Assembly (NCBI GenBank): GCA_013398955.1
Contig: VWPU01011872.1
Span: forward strand, 62,001-126,000
DNA length: 64,000 bases
Reading direction: 5' to 3'
Source of the DNA: Callaeas wilsoni
Taxonomy: Eukaryota; Chordata; Aves; Passeriformes; Callaeidae
Positions 38,861 through 52,000 of the stretch are shown here, piece by piece. Position numbers and translations under genes: made by a program. The notes under the pieces were generated by a model. It saw only the letters and a program-made list of their open reading frames with translations. It ran no database searches and was not told the DNA's origin. How positions within the stretch are numbered: the stretch's first letter is position 1; each line of letters begins with the position of its first letter.

Positions 38861-41800
38861 CCAACACAAAAAACCCACCACGCTTAGATTTCTTGAAGTG
38901 ATTTTTATTTCAAGTCTCTCCAGTTTATTTTCACTTTGTGGCGCTTGTTAGATTTAGTTCAGGAGAGTGCAATCTGCTACTCGCAAATCACCAACCTGAA
39001 ACTCAAAAGTTGAGGAATTATAGAAACACTTCAGGTAAACAACGTCAGAACTTCAGCTACACAAACAGAATTTTATATAGGGCTCCACTTTTCAAACATT
39101 TTAACCCCAGTGAGAGAAAACTTCACGTTCCCAGGAGCACAGCATGGAGAGAAAGTTTGTTCAGCTTCCCAAGGCATTCTGGTAAATGGTCAGAGCTCTT
39201 TCAGCTCACGAGGTAATGCCTGAATTTCACACTACACAGAGAGTCAGTTTATAAAGTATAAGGGAAATCACAGGTGGGGTTAATGTTATCAGATTTACTT
39301 CTGGCTTCCCAAGTGCCCTGATGGTACAGCCCCCATCTCTCTGTGTCAGCAAGTGGAAGGACAACAATTTGATCACCCTCCTGTTCACCTTTGTTCCTCT
39401 CACCATTACAGTCCACTCACAAAATCAGATGCTCCCCCAGTTAAACAGAATGCATGTGGGATATACATTTAGGAGATGTTTTGAGGTTTGGGATTGTTTA
39501 GGCCAATATCTGCAAATCTGAGTTACTGGTATGAGTCTGAACCTTGTTTAAACACCCAGAGAAAGTGGCAGGAGAGTTTAATGTCCTGAAGACCCTCAAA
39601 TCTTGTTTAAGCTTGAATAAAAGCAACATTTAATGCCTAAGTATTTGCTTCACTATAACTTTATTCTCTTAGAACATCTGTGTGTTTGAAAGATGCTACT
39701 GGTGCAAGAATACATTGAGCAATTGAGATCCCCAGTGCCAAAGGCACAACCACTCCAGTGTGTCACATATATTTATCCACAAATTCTTCTCAGAGATGCC
39801 CATCCCTGATTTGAACAGTGTTGTATCTCATTTCTAAGTTTAGAGATCAATCAGTGGAAGTCCCCTCGATCATCTCATTCCCATGAGATTTGAAATTCAG
39901 TGAGAATGGTGCACCAGCTCCACCACAGACAGTATCAAGATTTCTGCTTCTGTCTCAGAAGCCACAGATCTGTGTTCAATTAAAAAAAGGTGATACTGTT
40001 CAACTACCTAGCTTGGAAGGAAAATTAGTCTTTATTGACTCTGTTATATAACAAAAGGAGAAAAGGCAAGCTGGTAACACCGCATGGCCTAGATGTTAAA
40101 AAGAATAGAAAAATGATAAGAACAAAGTACACATAAAAAACTTTCAGCCAAGGCACTGAAACGTCAAAAAATGTGCATGTCTGCATGTGCACATGCATGG
40201 ATTGCAGGGTAGGGGTTAATACCAGGACACTGCGCTTGGCTATTCCTGGGTGGATAAGACAGAATATTTAATAACAGTGCAGAAGAATCAGAAGTGCTCA
40301 AAAACATTTCTGTTCCGTGTTTGAGAAAAAGCCAAAGTACGTAGTCACACAGGACCGTGATGCTGCTGAAGTAGTTTCTTTTCCAAAAATGCCAGAGTTG
40401 ATCATTTTTATAATACTGAATCTGAACAACCTGCATCCAATAATTTTCACAGAGGTAGCCAAGGAACTGTCGGAGCGTTTAGTGTTGATTTTTAATGCCT
40501 TGGAACACTGGTGATTTTCCAGAGGGTTCGAAGAAATCTAATGTTGTACCAGTATTTAGAGAGTGAATGGAGTGTCCCAGGTAACAGGTTTAGGAAAGGC
40601 AAGGCGGGAAATACCAGTTAATGTGGGATTGTGGGAAACCTACTCCTCTGAGCTAACAAGGATTTTTTTGATGAGATTAAAAGTGGTTTTGGTAAAAGCA
40701 GAAGTGTTTAAATCATATTGGGACTTGCATAATCACTTGGTGATAATCACGGGGGTATTTTCTGGCTGTGATTTCAGGGCACCTGTACACACCTTTGAAA
40801 ACAGTTCAATATTTTTATCTATAAATCTAGAAGATATTATTTTAGTCCTTTAGAACACATCCAGGCCTGTAACACCTGCCAGCTATAGATTGCTCTTAAT
40901 GGAGGCTGTCTGGATGTAAATAAATGACACTTGATTTTCTTATAAAAATGCAGTAAGACTGAAGTTTTACGTTTCAGGTAAAATGGCATTTTTACTTTAA
41001 AGAATATAATTTAACTTGACACAGCTCTGCTGAGCTTTACAGTGGCTTAATCGAATACAGCACCGCTTTAAAAATAGGGATCGCTTCAAACAGTGGATTA
41101 AGTTATTGGTCTTTCACATCTCAAGTGCTGAAGCTCGTTAGGTCTCAGGGTGAGAGGGAAAAGTGATGTCGTTGTAGCTCAGACTGAGTGTAATAGGAGT
41201 TAACTCACAGGCCTCTGTCAAGCTGACAGTTGGGTGGGTTTTTTTCCACTTGAAAGCAAGCCCTTGCAGGGTTATCTAAGTTTGAAGAACCTGCTCATAA
41301 CAAAGTCAGTGCTACTGGCTAAACAAAAAAGTTTGCTATCCAACACACATGCAGGATCCCCAGTGTCTCAGGTTCTTTCTCAGCTGTCTTGCTTCCCCTA
41401 CTCGTTCTCCAAAATCAGTCATGTTCTTGTAGTGATGTCTTAGCATGGTTTTAGCCAGTTTCGTGAAATACCTAATTAAATAAGCAAAGGACATAGGTAA
41501 GGTCCTGTTTAACATGAAGCTGTCCATTGACCAATGCATGACCTGAAAAATGTTTTCATCTCCTCCTGTCTGCACAAGGAGGGACCTCCATAATCTGCAA
41601 GACAAAGCTCTTTACATGACTCCTGGGTTTGCGCTAATGAAGTTTGTGCCTCCCAAGCAAAGAGCCCCTTCACAGGACACACACCTTTTGAAGGAGATTA
41701 AATCAGGTTTTGTTGCACACAATAACCATACTGTAGCTCTTTGCTTGCTCATACACTGATCAATTGCTGGTCGATGCTAATGGCTCTGCAGGCTCTGGTT

Positions 41801-43572
41801 CTCATCAGTGTGCCTTTCTTCTGCTTTGGCACTTCAGCATGTCACTGTGTTCTTCACGAGAGGCTTGTTGAAAGCAGAAAGTGTAAATCAATTGGTCTCT
41901 GTGCCGTAAACAAAAGCTCTTGGATCAGTCAGAGCGAGCCCTGGAGCACCGGATAGCGCCGGGGTTTAGTTTTATTTAATTAACAGAATGTTTTAATCAG
42001 GAGACTGTTAAAAACCCCAAGCTCCTTGTCCAACCACAAACCTCTGCAGTCATGATGGACCACAGAGTAAGGTATTGCATTCCTGTTCACTCCCCCACTG
42101 CAGAGCTTTAGTGTTTGAGAGGTTTCTCATCAAACACATACGGCCTTACCCCAGTCCTGTGCCACATGCCCTGCACTGCCCCAGGTCTGCCAGGCAAAGG
42201 GGCATGGCTGGACACTGGCGTCCTGCCAGCCATGCTGCAGGTTCATAAAGCTTTGTGCTATTTAATTTTCTTTATTTTAACCAGGAATGAAGGTTTAAGG
42301 CAGGTAGTGTTAAACAGCAGCAGCTCAGTGAGTGAATACCTCCCACAGCAGATCAGGAGCAGGGTTGTAGCCAGTCTAAGACCAGTCTTCAGTATGTTAA
42401 AAATCATATTGCCTGTGTAAAGGGTGGTGACATTAGGTGCTCAGAGCTAATTTCAGGCAAGAAATCCATTTATGCAACCGGGACTTAGGTTTTGATGGTG
42501 GTTTCATTAGTAGGCAAATCCTGTGTGGTTATGCCTGCTTTTAAATGAATTCAGCTAAGGAAAAATCAGTAGTGTGAATGGTACTGAAGAAATCAAATAC
42601 CAAGTTATTATTAAGAAAAGCTGAAAATCTTTGTTCTAACATGTAATGTTGAGTTTGGCTTTCTAAAACAGTGCTTTCATTTAATGCTGATTTATGACCT
42701 TGTTATGGTTATTTATTACAGAAGTATTAGTCTGTTACAAGTAGATATGAAGTATTGTAGGTGGTGAGTAAATATGATTTCTGTTCATTCACTGCCTATG
42801 ACAACCATCATATATTATTTACTGTTAATCACATTTTACCTAAACAGCAATTTGTCATTTATCAATCAGTTATAAAATATCCTAGTGTGAGTCAAGATCT
42901 AAAAATGTCCTTGATTGTTGCAGAAAGCTTTTGTTTTGTGTGTGCTTTACTAGAATTGAGATTTTTCTCTTTAAAAACTCAGTCAAAAAGTTAAAAACTT
43001 AGATAACAATGATTTGGTAGGTTGAGGAGACATGTTAAAAGCTGGAAAACTGTGAAACAATGTTATTTCATGACACTGTCATCTTATTAGTATGATGACT
43101 ACTAATCATTTCTGATTAGTGCTAAGGTGTTGTTTCAGGCCTTTGTTAATATTATAAAGCTCAGGATATAATTTTAAAAAAGGAAAAAATAAAACGCAAG
43201 TCCAAATTTCCTCTCCCTCTCTACATACCACCCCAAAACGACAGCTGGAATTGCAAATTAATGTAGATTTGCAGTCTGATATGCCAGGGGAAGCTGACCC
43301 AGGAAAGGCAGGAATGAGTTTCCATCATGACCAGACCTGCAATTTGGAGAATAGTGCCTTGCTCCCTGTTCCCCACGCAAAGGCCAGTAAATCTCCCTTG
43401 AAATGGTAGAACATTTCAAAGTGCAGGACACTCCAGGCACATGTGTTAAATAGAGATTTTATGGTGGCCTTTCCATGAGTACAGCAGAAAACCCCAGCCA
43501 TGGCCATGGAGAGCAGCAAATACAATATAGAACAGACACAGAATGAAAGAGCCTCTCCCTTCTCCCAGAAAT
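38861..43572. other. Non-coding stretch, no gene recognised
   Basis: Mixed AT-rich DNA with many open frames under 100 codons, none with a recognisable domain. I see no transposon ends or RNA genes. Confidence 0.55.
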
Positions 43573-44741
43573 TCAAGGCAATGTCTTCTGGTACCTCCTG
43601 TCAGGACGAAGACAACTGTCCCATACTTCAGTCTTAGACCTTTGTCTCATTCTGATGTGTCTTGAGATATTCTTCAAATTGTTATATATTAAATGACTAA
43701 GCAGAGGAGGCCCTTCTCTAATGTTTTTGAAATGCTTTTCCCTTACTGTGTTTGGGGAATCAAACTTTTGGCAGGTTAAGGTAGTTTGGCTTTCCAAGTA
43801 GGTGGGGGAGAAAAAAAAGACAGCACAAACAATTATATTTAAAGCATTCAACTCCTTTTGAGATGGTTTGCTATTAAATATGTGCCATTTTTGGATTTGC
43901 CAAAAAGTCCCTGAGGAATATCTCACATGTAAATGGCTTTTGGCTTTGCCTTGTATAGTAAGGAGAAAATTCCAGGAAAGTTTGTGCTGCCAGAGAAATA
44001 CTGACTGGCTCAGAGGACAGAAAATGGTTGGGGTGGTGCAGACAGGACAGCTTTCAGCTAATGGGGTGGGAATCTGCAGGTTTTTTCCAGCTTGATGGAA
44101 TGGGAGCAGGAGGAAGGAACAGCCGCTCACCAAGCTGAAGAAAGATCTTTAAAAAGTCCAGAGTAAGATATGTAAAAAGAACTTCTTAAAAAGTGCCGTG
44201 ATTTTTAACAACCGGTACAAGAGCAGTGAATTTTACAGCTGCCACTACCAAGCCAGGTTATGCCATGTCCTGCACAACCCTGTCCATCCCAGGCCATGTT
44301 CCCAGCACTAAAGGGCATGGATTGGAAAGAATGGCACGATATGAGGTTGTGTTGATGCTACCCGGAGCATCCTTGCAGAACAGGTGGCACAGCAAAATCC
44401 TATCAGCACCTCAGGCACGTGGACTTGAGCAGGCTCTGGAGTTGTACCAACTGAGACCCGCCAGTGAATCTGGCTGGTGTGGAGGAAGATGGAAGACTCA
44501 TGGATTTTCAGGAACCATGATGGTTTGGGAGCAGTGGGGTGAGAAAAGAGATGCTCTGATTGACCCTGACACGATGTACCACCTCCTGAACTCCAGCCAG
44601 GGGATGCAAGCAGCCACGAGCAGTCTGAGTGAGAGAAGTCTGTGGTTATTTTACATTAACTTGCATTACAGGACAGTATGGCCCTTGTATTCATCAGCTT
44701 TCAGCTCAGGATTGAGGCTGGCGTGGCTAAAGACAATATAA
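43573..44741. other. Region with the two longest open frames; no product recognised
   Basis: A minus-strand frame of 186 codons (43573-44133) and a plus-strand frame of 171 codons (44226-44741) lie almost back to back, about 90 bp apart. Neither shows a signal peptide, transmembrane segment pattern, zinc finger, retroviral or transposase motif that I recognise. The plus frame has Trp/Met-rich, low-conservation-looking sequence such as GTMMVWEQWGEKRDAL. Frames of this length are unusual but possible by chance in 64 kb read in six frames. They could also be relics of a retroelement or processed pseudogene. I do not call either a gene. Confidence 0.25.
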
Positions 44742-45449
44742 AAGTTTTCACTGTAAAAATCCTGTAATTGAAGATCTCAAAGCATTTTACAGGCATTAAT
44801 AAGTAAAGCCTCAAATACAGCTACCAGTATTTCAGTCCCTAACGTTCAGCAGTGCTTGTAAGTGCTGTTAAAATAATAACAGTTGTATCAATGCTCTTGC
44901 AATCCCAGAAATATTAATGGCATCTTCCCTGTCAACAACCTCCCCTCCTCCAGGCTCTACTTTCTTCTCATGGGCAGGAAGCAAAATTTTGCAAGGCAAG
45001 AGCTTGCTGGGGAGTTTGGGTCATTTGGGATTTTGCTTTTGTGGGTTTTTGTGTGTGTCCAAGGCAGGGCACCAACCAACGGGAGTGCTTTCTTGTACTA
45101 ATAGGTGTTTTTCCTGATGTCTAAAACATTTGGATGGTCGGTTTTATTTTTTTACCTTTCTTACTGGAATGTGTTTGTGGTCACAGACAACTAATGAAGA
45201 GAACAAAGGAGAGACAATGTTGTAAAATCATTAGAAAAGGGAAGCACTGTTCAAACAAATGCATTTTGCTATTAAAGTGCCATTTTCAGTCTTATTTGCA
45301 GCCCCTACTGTTCCTTACACTAGCTCTTCACTGGGGACAAAAAATTCATTAAATGGCTCTTCATTTTACAATATCAATATGTTTTAAGTCAAATTGTGCA
45401 TTCTTTGCTGTTAATTCTCTTTTAAACACAAAGGACCATCAGAAAGTTT
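44742..45449. other. Short non-coding stretch
   Basis: No gene, repeat or RNA recognised. Overlapping short frames near 44883-45117 in two registers are consistent with chance. Confidence 0.5.
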
Positions 45450-45645
45450 AGCTGCAGGGGGGCTACAGGCAGGAAGGAAGATACAAACATCCCTCTTATG
45501 AGAAATAATAATAATAATGAATTCTTTTAAAGTTTAAAGGAAAATAGTGGCTTTTTTGCGCCAAGACTGTAAGACCTGTTCATTGATCTTTTCAAAGAAG
45601 CAACAACAATAAGGAGAAACGAGAATGAAAGGAAATGAAAGCAAG
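45450..45645 (+). repeat. Diverged direct repeat, copy A (unclassified)
   Basis: By eye this segment aligns co-linearly, with gaps, to 48888-49068, about 3.4 kb downstream in the same orientation. Shared blocks in order are 'cagggg..ct', '(g)aaataat', 'ttaaa-tttgagga/ttaaaggaaa', 'atag.ggc', 'gttcattgatctttt' (the longest exact block) and 'gaat.aaag.aaatgaag'. The mixture of exact blocks and diverged spacers suggests two members of an old dispersed repeat family or an old local duplication. An (AAT)n run at about 45503-45519 lies inside it. I cannot assign a family name. Confidence 0.45.
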
Positions 45646-45824
45646 GGAATAAAAGCCATAAGGAGTTGGGGTACATGGAAGCAACAATCCAGAATCTGAC
45701 AGAATATGTGGATATTGATGAAGCCTGGGATGCAACACGTACGTGATCCCAGGAAAAGGCCTGGCTGTATTACCTGACTTGACTATTAACTTTGCTTAAC
45801 CACCAAGTATTTTTATTTACAAAC

Positions 45825-45887
45825 CTTTTTTTTTTTCTTTTTTCTTCTTCTTTTTTTTTTTCTTTTTTCTTCTTCTTTTTTTTTTTT
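45825..45887. repeat. Pyrimidine tract with two exact 25-bp tandem units
   Basis: A T-rich tract in which positions 45837-45861 and 45862-45886 are identical 25-bp units, each with C residues at unit positions 1, 8, 11 and 14. The exact duplication shows it arose recently by slippage or unequal exchange. It is low-complexity sequence and codes for nothing. Confidence 0.85.
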
Positions 45888-47523
45888 AAATTCAAAACAC
45901 TGCTCATCTCATTTATCAGACTACTCACAGCTCGTACAGTTTTCTGGGTGGACTCGTTCTGTAAGTGAGAAGTCTTAGCTGAAATGGGACCTTGAATATT
46001 TTGCAGAAAGCCAACCTTTCACCAGGATCACAGACGTGCTGCCCCTGTGGAACACAGAAGTTTTGTGATAGAAGTTTGTGGTTTGAATCAAGTTGAGCAA
46101 CTAATGGTTTGTGTATGAATGTGTCTGCTGGAATGTTTTAATCCTCAAGTGACAAGTGGTTCTCCTGACAATCGGTGTAAGGGGCAGAGTGCCCATAGCA
46201 CAGCGTCTAAATGAAAGTGTCAGCAATAGCCATGGCAAGAAAGCCAGAGAGAACCTAGTGAAGAGATTTTTACACATTGTGGAGTTATGCAATTTAAATA
46301 GAAATTGTATTTGTTTGTGTTTAAGCAGATGGAGAATGAGAAGAGTCATTAAAAAGTTCAGATTGCTGTCTTTCCAGTGAAAATAGACCCAATCTGGAAT
46401 ATTTAACCTAAAAATCACATCTGAACAGATTTTTCACATTTGAGGCACACTCTGTAAATTCCAGGTGTCTGATTACACCTGGTCCTCTAGCAGGGTGCAG
46501 AGCAGGGCACCTGCTCATACTCACTGTGTCCTACTGGACAGAATGTTTGTCCAAGCTCAGAAACCAAAGCTCTTGTGTGTGGCTCTGGTACAGGACAGGC
46601 ATCAATTCATGTCTGTCATGATGAGCAGAAACACTGCTCTCACTGCTGGTTGAAGGAGAGGAGCAGCAGTGCCAGTGCTGAGGTGAATCCACATTTCCAG
46701 TCACCTCCTTGTGAGGCTTCGTGAGCTCATTTGGAGGGGAGATTTCCCTGACCTGACCCATCAGTGCCACAGCGCCGAAAAATAAAGGAAGTTCAGCATG
46801 GGAAAACATGCAGCACCATGGTTTCATTGTCGTAGGATCACCAGCAGAGAGAAGAAGCAAAGCCCCTCAGCCGTGGCTGTTCGTGGGGAGGGGATGCCAG
46901 CACGGCCCACCATTCCTTCCAAGGGGAGTGGAAGCCATCGAGATGTCCAACAGATGTGTGGAGGAGCCAGTCTTGTTATCATATGATTGGGATTTTAGGC
47001 TCCTGTTGGGCACAGACCAAAGTAAGTCCTGGAACAAGACAGATGATGAACTTGGGCTGTAAAATCCTCTGTGCTCCTCTGCCATTTTGGCCAGTGATCC
47101 TGTACCATATGTCAAGTGGGCTGCAAATTCCCATGAAGCAGCAGTTTGCTACACTAGACCTATAACAAGGGAGGTTGTAAAAGGAATAAATGGCAAGTGG
47201 AAGGTAGAAATCATGCCAAATGTACAGCACAGGCTTATTAGCAGCAGCACAGCAGCCAAAGGGAGGCAGGAGTTGCATATGGGAGTAGGATTGTGCATGG
47301 GGAAAATGGAGAGTGGCAGTACTGCCAAAGGGTTTTTCTTTTCTTTTCGCCACTTCTGAAATACTTTCGACATTCTGGGGTTTTGGAATGCGAGCTTTGT
47401 CTTTGTTTTTGAAACCGTGTTTCTGTATTTCTGTATAGAAGGCAAATCTGTTCTGTTGCTCCTTTTCTTGACTGAATCTCTGCACTGCTAAACCACCTTA
47501 GGTGTTGTGTGGATATAAGGTGT
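45888..47523. other. Non-coding stretch, slightly GC-richer
   Basis: The part at about 46450-47500 is more balanced in base composition. It gives several overlapping open frames on both strands, the longest being 168 codons at 46979-47485 (minus). None has a recognisable domain, and they contradict one another by overlapping antisense. A 'caaag|taagtcc' site near 47028 is an isolated splice-like motif without an exon. I call no gene. Confidence 0.45.
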
Positions 47524-47602
47524 AATCATAAAATCATGGAATCATAGAGTGGTTTGGGTTGGAAGGGACCTTAAAAATCATCCAGTTCCAGCCCCAGGCT
47601 GC
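47524..47602 (-). mobile_element. CR1 LINE 3'-end, minus orientation
   Basis: Reverse complement of a CR1 3' end. It starts with the short tail repeats 'aatcata', 'aatcatgg', 'aatcatag', followed by 'agtggtttgggttggaagggacctt' and 'aaatcatccagttcca'. About 80 bp are recognisable; beyond about 47602 the match stops, so the copy is strongly 5'-truncated. The conserved 3' block indicates a relatively young subfamily. Confidence 0.92.
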
Positions 47603-48440
47603 AGATGTGAGTCTGGAAGGGCCAAAACAATGAGCCCACTTAACACGACCAATTTCTGCTGCAGGAGGAACTGTCCCAGACATCTTCAGCAAGGTCCAGA
47701 AATGTTTTTGATGATGGGAGTTACTGTAACCTCCAGTGGTCCTACAGGCTAAGTACTATTAATTGAAAGCTTTTTAACTCGGTGAATGCCATTTTGCCTA
47801 AATCACAAAGTCTTTAGGGAGCAGATCAATTTCAAAAAAATGTCATTTTTAAATTTAGAACTGTCTTTACTATGACTTTAGCAATACATTTCAAATGGTT
47901 ATTTCAAACTCACGTTCTCTTTTTTTTTTTAAGTAAAAACCAGGATGAAATATTTCAGCTTGTCTGAAATAAGCCAGTAATTTGTAACAATTTCATGCTA
48001 ACGACTTCATTTCCCAGGAACAATTTAAGCATTGGTGGGGTAGGGAGGCTGCTTTTACAAATACTAACTAAACCCACAGTTTTCAGTGTTGGAACTTCTG
48101 TCAGAATAAAAATTCTTTTTGATAGATTTGGAAAGCTATTGGGGTTGGCTTCCATGTTTAGACTATGCATTTTTTCATTTGTCAGGGTTTCATGAAAAAG
48201 CCTGGATTTGTGGCAAAATTATGATTAAGGACATTACTGAATTTCTCTGCAGAATTTAAGATTTTAATGTATGAGGAATGTAATAACTGACATGATAAGG
48301 CAGTACATTGCTGTTTAAGAAATGTGTGTTTTATGTGCATAAACAAAGAGCAGATCCCAGGCAAGCTGCATTTAAAGACCAGTGATGTTTGCTTGAGGAT
48401 GAAAATGTAGGGTTAAAACCAGTTACAGTCTGTCAAAACT
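47603..48440. other. Short non-coding stretch
   Basis: No gene or repeat recognised. It includes a T10 run near 47922. Confidence 0.5.
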
Positions 48441-48530
48441 AGGGGAAAAAACCAAAAAGAAAAAACCCCCCACACATAAAACAACAGCAACAAAACACAA
48501 AACAAACAAATAAAAAAAAAAAAGAAGAAT
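48441..48530. repeat. A/C-rich low-complexity tract
   Basis: Runs of A with interspersed C and CC (AAAACAAACAAAT-like), ending in an A12 run. It is simple low-complexity DNA. An old poly(A) tail of a retrocopy is possible, but no body is recognisable. Confidence 0.75.
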
Positions 48531-48887
48531 ATAAACCAAGGAGCACTTGCTGGTTAAATTTAATCCTGTCTGGCCATAACTTGTTAGCCTTTCTCCTGTT
48601 GAGTAATATTTGATTGATTTTACTGAGACTGTTTATAATACAGTTTGGTTCACTGATACTGCTGGTTGAATTTCCTCAAAAAAACACACTCTTATTTTAG
48701 TCTCATTTTAGTGGTGGTTCCTCTGGCTCACACCAGCATTAAAGAAGGAGCTGTGTGTAATCTTAAGTGTTTGTACATTACTGGACCTAAAGACATAACT
48801 TCCTACCTACCTGTACCCTACAGTGTAGCAAACCTGAGTAGTTTAGACAAAATCCATGAAAAAGAAAGAACAGATCAGAGAAATCAC
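48531..48887. other. Short non-coding stretch
   Basis: AT-rich sequence between the A/C-rich tract and repeat copy B. Nothing recognised. Confidence 0.5.
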
Positions 48888-49068
48888 AACAGGGGCTGAA
48901 AGAAAAAGGAGACAGAAAAATCCATTACAAATGAAAATAATAAAGTCCCTTAAACTTTGAGGAAAAAATAGAGGCTCATTTTGTACAAAGATAGTGAGAT
49001 GTGTTCATTGATCTTTTTAAGAGTCAAGAAGAAATTGGCCAGCAGCTGAATAAAAGAAAATGAAGTTC
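48888..49068 (+). repeat. Diverged direct repeat, copy B (unclassified)
   Basis: Partner of 45450-45645 in the same orientation. The strongest shared block is 'gttcattgatctttt' (near 49002-49016), with co-linear weaker blocks on both sides extending over about 150-180 bp. The alignment was made by eye, so the borders are approximate. The family is unknown to me. Confidence 0.45.
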
Positions 49069-52000
49069 CATTAATACAATCCATGGAAAGACAACTTGGG
49101 TAAATTGATCAGTGCAGCACAGATAATTTCTAACCTTTCCCTTCTTTGGAGAAGATGTTTGGGGTTTTGTTCTGATTTTTTTCTTCCCTTCCAAAGAGTA
49201 TAAACAGTTTGCAGCACCAATTTTGAGTGCTTTTTGGATGGCTTTTCTAGCAATAACTGGAGAATTTCTGGAACTAAGCATGGTAATGGCTTTTCTTCCA
49301 TCTCTCTCCTTCATCACACCCTCGTTGCCTTGAAAAATATCGATACACTGAGAAAGTTTGAGGGCTTTTTTTTCCCTTTTTTTTTAAACTCTCAATTATT
49401 TCCTTCTCTGCCTCCTCCTTCAAAGAGTTTTTGGAACATTTGGCAATTTAAAAACTCAGTTATTACTCTGATATCCCCGTATGCCAGGGAAACCTCATAT
49501 TAACTGAAGTGCAGGAAGAGCCCGAAGGCCGAAAGATGTTTAGTCCTTGCCAGCCCCTGCCACAAGCCTGGCCCTTTACCTTGAGCAGTAAAACTCCTGC
49601 CTGTAGCAGTGGCAGTGCTTTCATTTGCATTCTTTGTTTTAGCTAAATGTCAGATGTCCTTGCAGGAGAGTGTTTGAGGCCTGAGACTCCTGCTTCACAG
49701 CTGCAGCATCCTTTATCCAGAGGAATTACACAGGCTGAAGGCCCCAACTTCCCTCTTTTTTAAAACTAAATATCCCCAGCTCCCAGAAATGTGATTAAGA
49801 AAACAAACTTGTTTATGGTAAAGTAAACCTATGAACTGCAGCTATTTGGAGATATTTCTTTTCCAACTCTGAAAAGATCTCTGAAAATCAAATACATGAA
49901 AACCAAACTCGGCACTTGGGATTTGGCATCTTCCCTCAACACCAAGTGCAAGTCTAAAGCTATTCTAATTTTGCTTACTGGGATAAAATGCTGTTATTTG
50001 CATGTTAGCCACAAATTAACAATTAGAGTGTGGCAGTTAATGAAAGCAAAGAAGCAATGCAGCACCTTTGTGAGTAGGCTGTAACCCATGTTTATAGAGA
50101 AAGCTTTGTAGAGTACCCCTGGGTTCTGTAAATGAAATGGGCCTTTGCATGTGCGGCATAATTGTCAAAACATCAGGCTTTGTAGTCACATACCCAAAAT
50201 ACCCTCCGTCTTACAAAGCTGCATCACATAACTCAGCAGCATAATCATTTTCTTCTCCATGAGCAAGTTGTTCCTTACCCTTGAGACAGCGCTTCATTCA
50301 GGTCAGGTATGAAGTTATGTGAAGGTCAGTGTGGGAAAGATCAAACTACACCTGTCTAGATCACACCAGCTCTGCTAACAAAAACGTACATTCCCTGCCT
50401 GGCTTGCACACAGAAATACTTACTAAGATCTTACACAGAATGGTAAAATGTTCCACAAAATGATTGGGTACTAAACTCTGCAGAAAAGTCCTCGAAATAA
50501 ATCATTATCACAAATATTTTAATACAGACATCTCTCTGACACAGCTTTCACTGCATGCAAATATTTAAGCTCATGCTTAAGCTTGTTCTGATATCCCATT
50601 GTTGAACCTGCAGAGGCCATTAGTGATTCAGAACAGGATATTATCCACTGACAGATAATCATTGTCTGTTCAGAAACTTCTCGTTTTTCAGTACAGCTGG
50701 CGTCTATCAGCTGTGCTAGAGTGGTGCAGGGAGATTTGTACAGTTTAGAGGGCTTTTTTAAGAGGAAGTGTAGAGTAAATATCAGCAATCACCATTTGAG
50801 TAGAATTAGCAACAAGCCAAGACTTTCTTTGCTCCTGTTCAGGAAAGAATGACTCAGTTTCCCTATCCTTTATTACTTAAATTACCCCTGCACAGAATTG
50901 TTCATGAATCTTTCCATTTAAACCTTAGAATATGTTCTAAAAGCTTACCTTGATAGTTATTTTCATTTTTAATATCATTAAACATAAACGCACGTATTCT
51001 AGAAAAGCAAATGGATTAATTAAAGGAAGTGTTAAATGAGATGTTTATAATTTTCATGCAGATGAAATCAGCCTGGTTTTTAGCATGAGGATGTCACATC
51101 ACACAGACTTCTTGATGTATCTGTAAGGGACACACAAATAAAGAGCTTCATTTCTTCACAAACCCAGTGAACTTCAAATTTTACAAGGCTGTGTCCAGCA
51201 GTGAAGTCAAAGTCACGAGGGATTCTAGGAGCTAAGATCACACGGAAGATGTTTTATTACATGATGGGAAAACTGGGAAAAAATGAACTTTCAACCTTTT
51301 TTCGTGAAAGCATATGAATACAAAAATGAAGCTGATATACAATAGCAACTAATCACCAAGAAATACAATTGTTAGTGACTTGTGAAAGAAATCACCAACA
51401 GATAAGAAACAATTGGAAAATATTAGAATTGGTTTTCTGCATCTACTGTATTTAAGTCTGGAAAGCAGTTTTACTCAGCTAGCTTTATGAGACAATCAGG
51501 GATGTTATACAAGAAGGAAATCAGGCCTTCACCTCTCTTGGTTTTTAGGAAGAAAGGAAAGAGTATGTTGGTTAACACTGGGGCACCTTTTCTGCATAGC
51601 ACAAGAAATAAAGGTTTAAGTAATGATGCCATCAGTGACAAGCACCAGGGGAAGCCAGAACCAGGGGATAAAAATGAATTTGTGGCCTCTCAGAAGTTTT
51701 TTCCCTCCAAGATGCCTCTGCCAAAATAGTTCCATTTACATCTGAGTACCTTGCCAAAGCCAAGAAATTATCAAGGCCTTTCTGGAAGTAAATTTTATGC
51801 TTACTGCAGGTAAACCCACAGATGAAGGTAATGCTGAGGGATGGGCGTTAGTGATGGAAAAGATCTGAGCCCTGCAAAAGTGGAAGACCTTTTCTTCCCT
51901 CATCACTTGCTTGAGCCATGCCATTAGACAGATCTCCAGCCAGACAATACTCAGGTTGTTCTCATTTTGACCTGAGTGTGAAATACACTGTACCAGCCTA

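Noticed and set aside
46979..47485. A 168-codon minus-strand frame.
   Set aside because: Several plus-strand frames of up to 90 codons overlap it, it contains no family motif, and it lies between repeats in non-coding-looking DNA.
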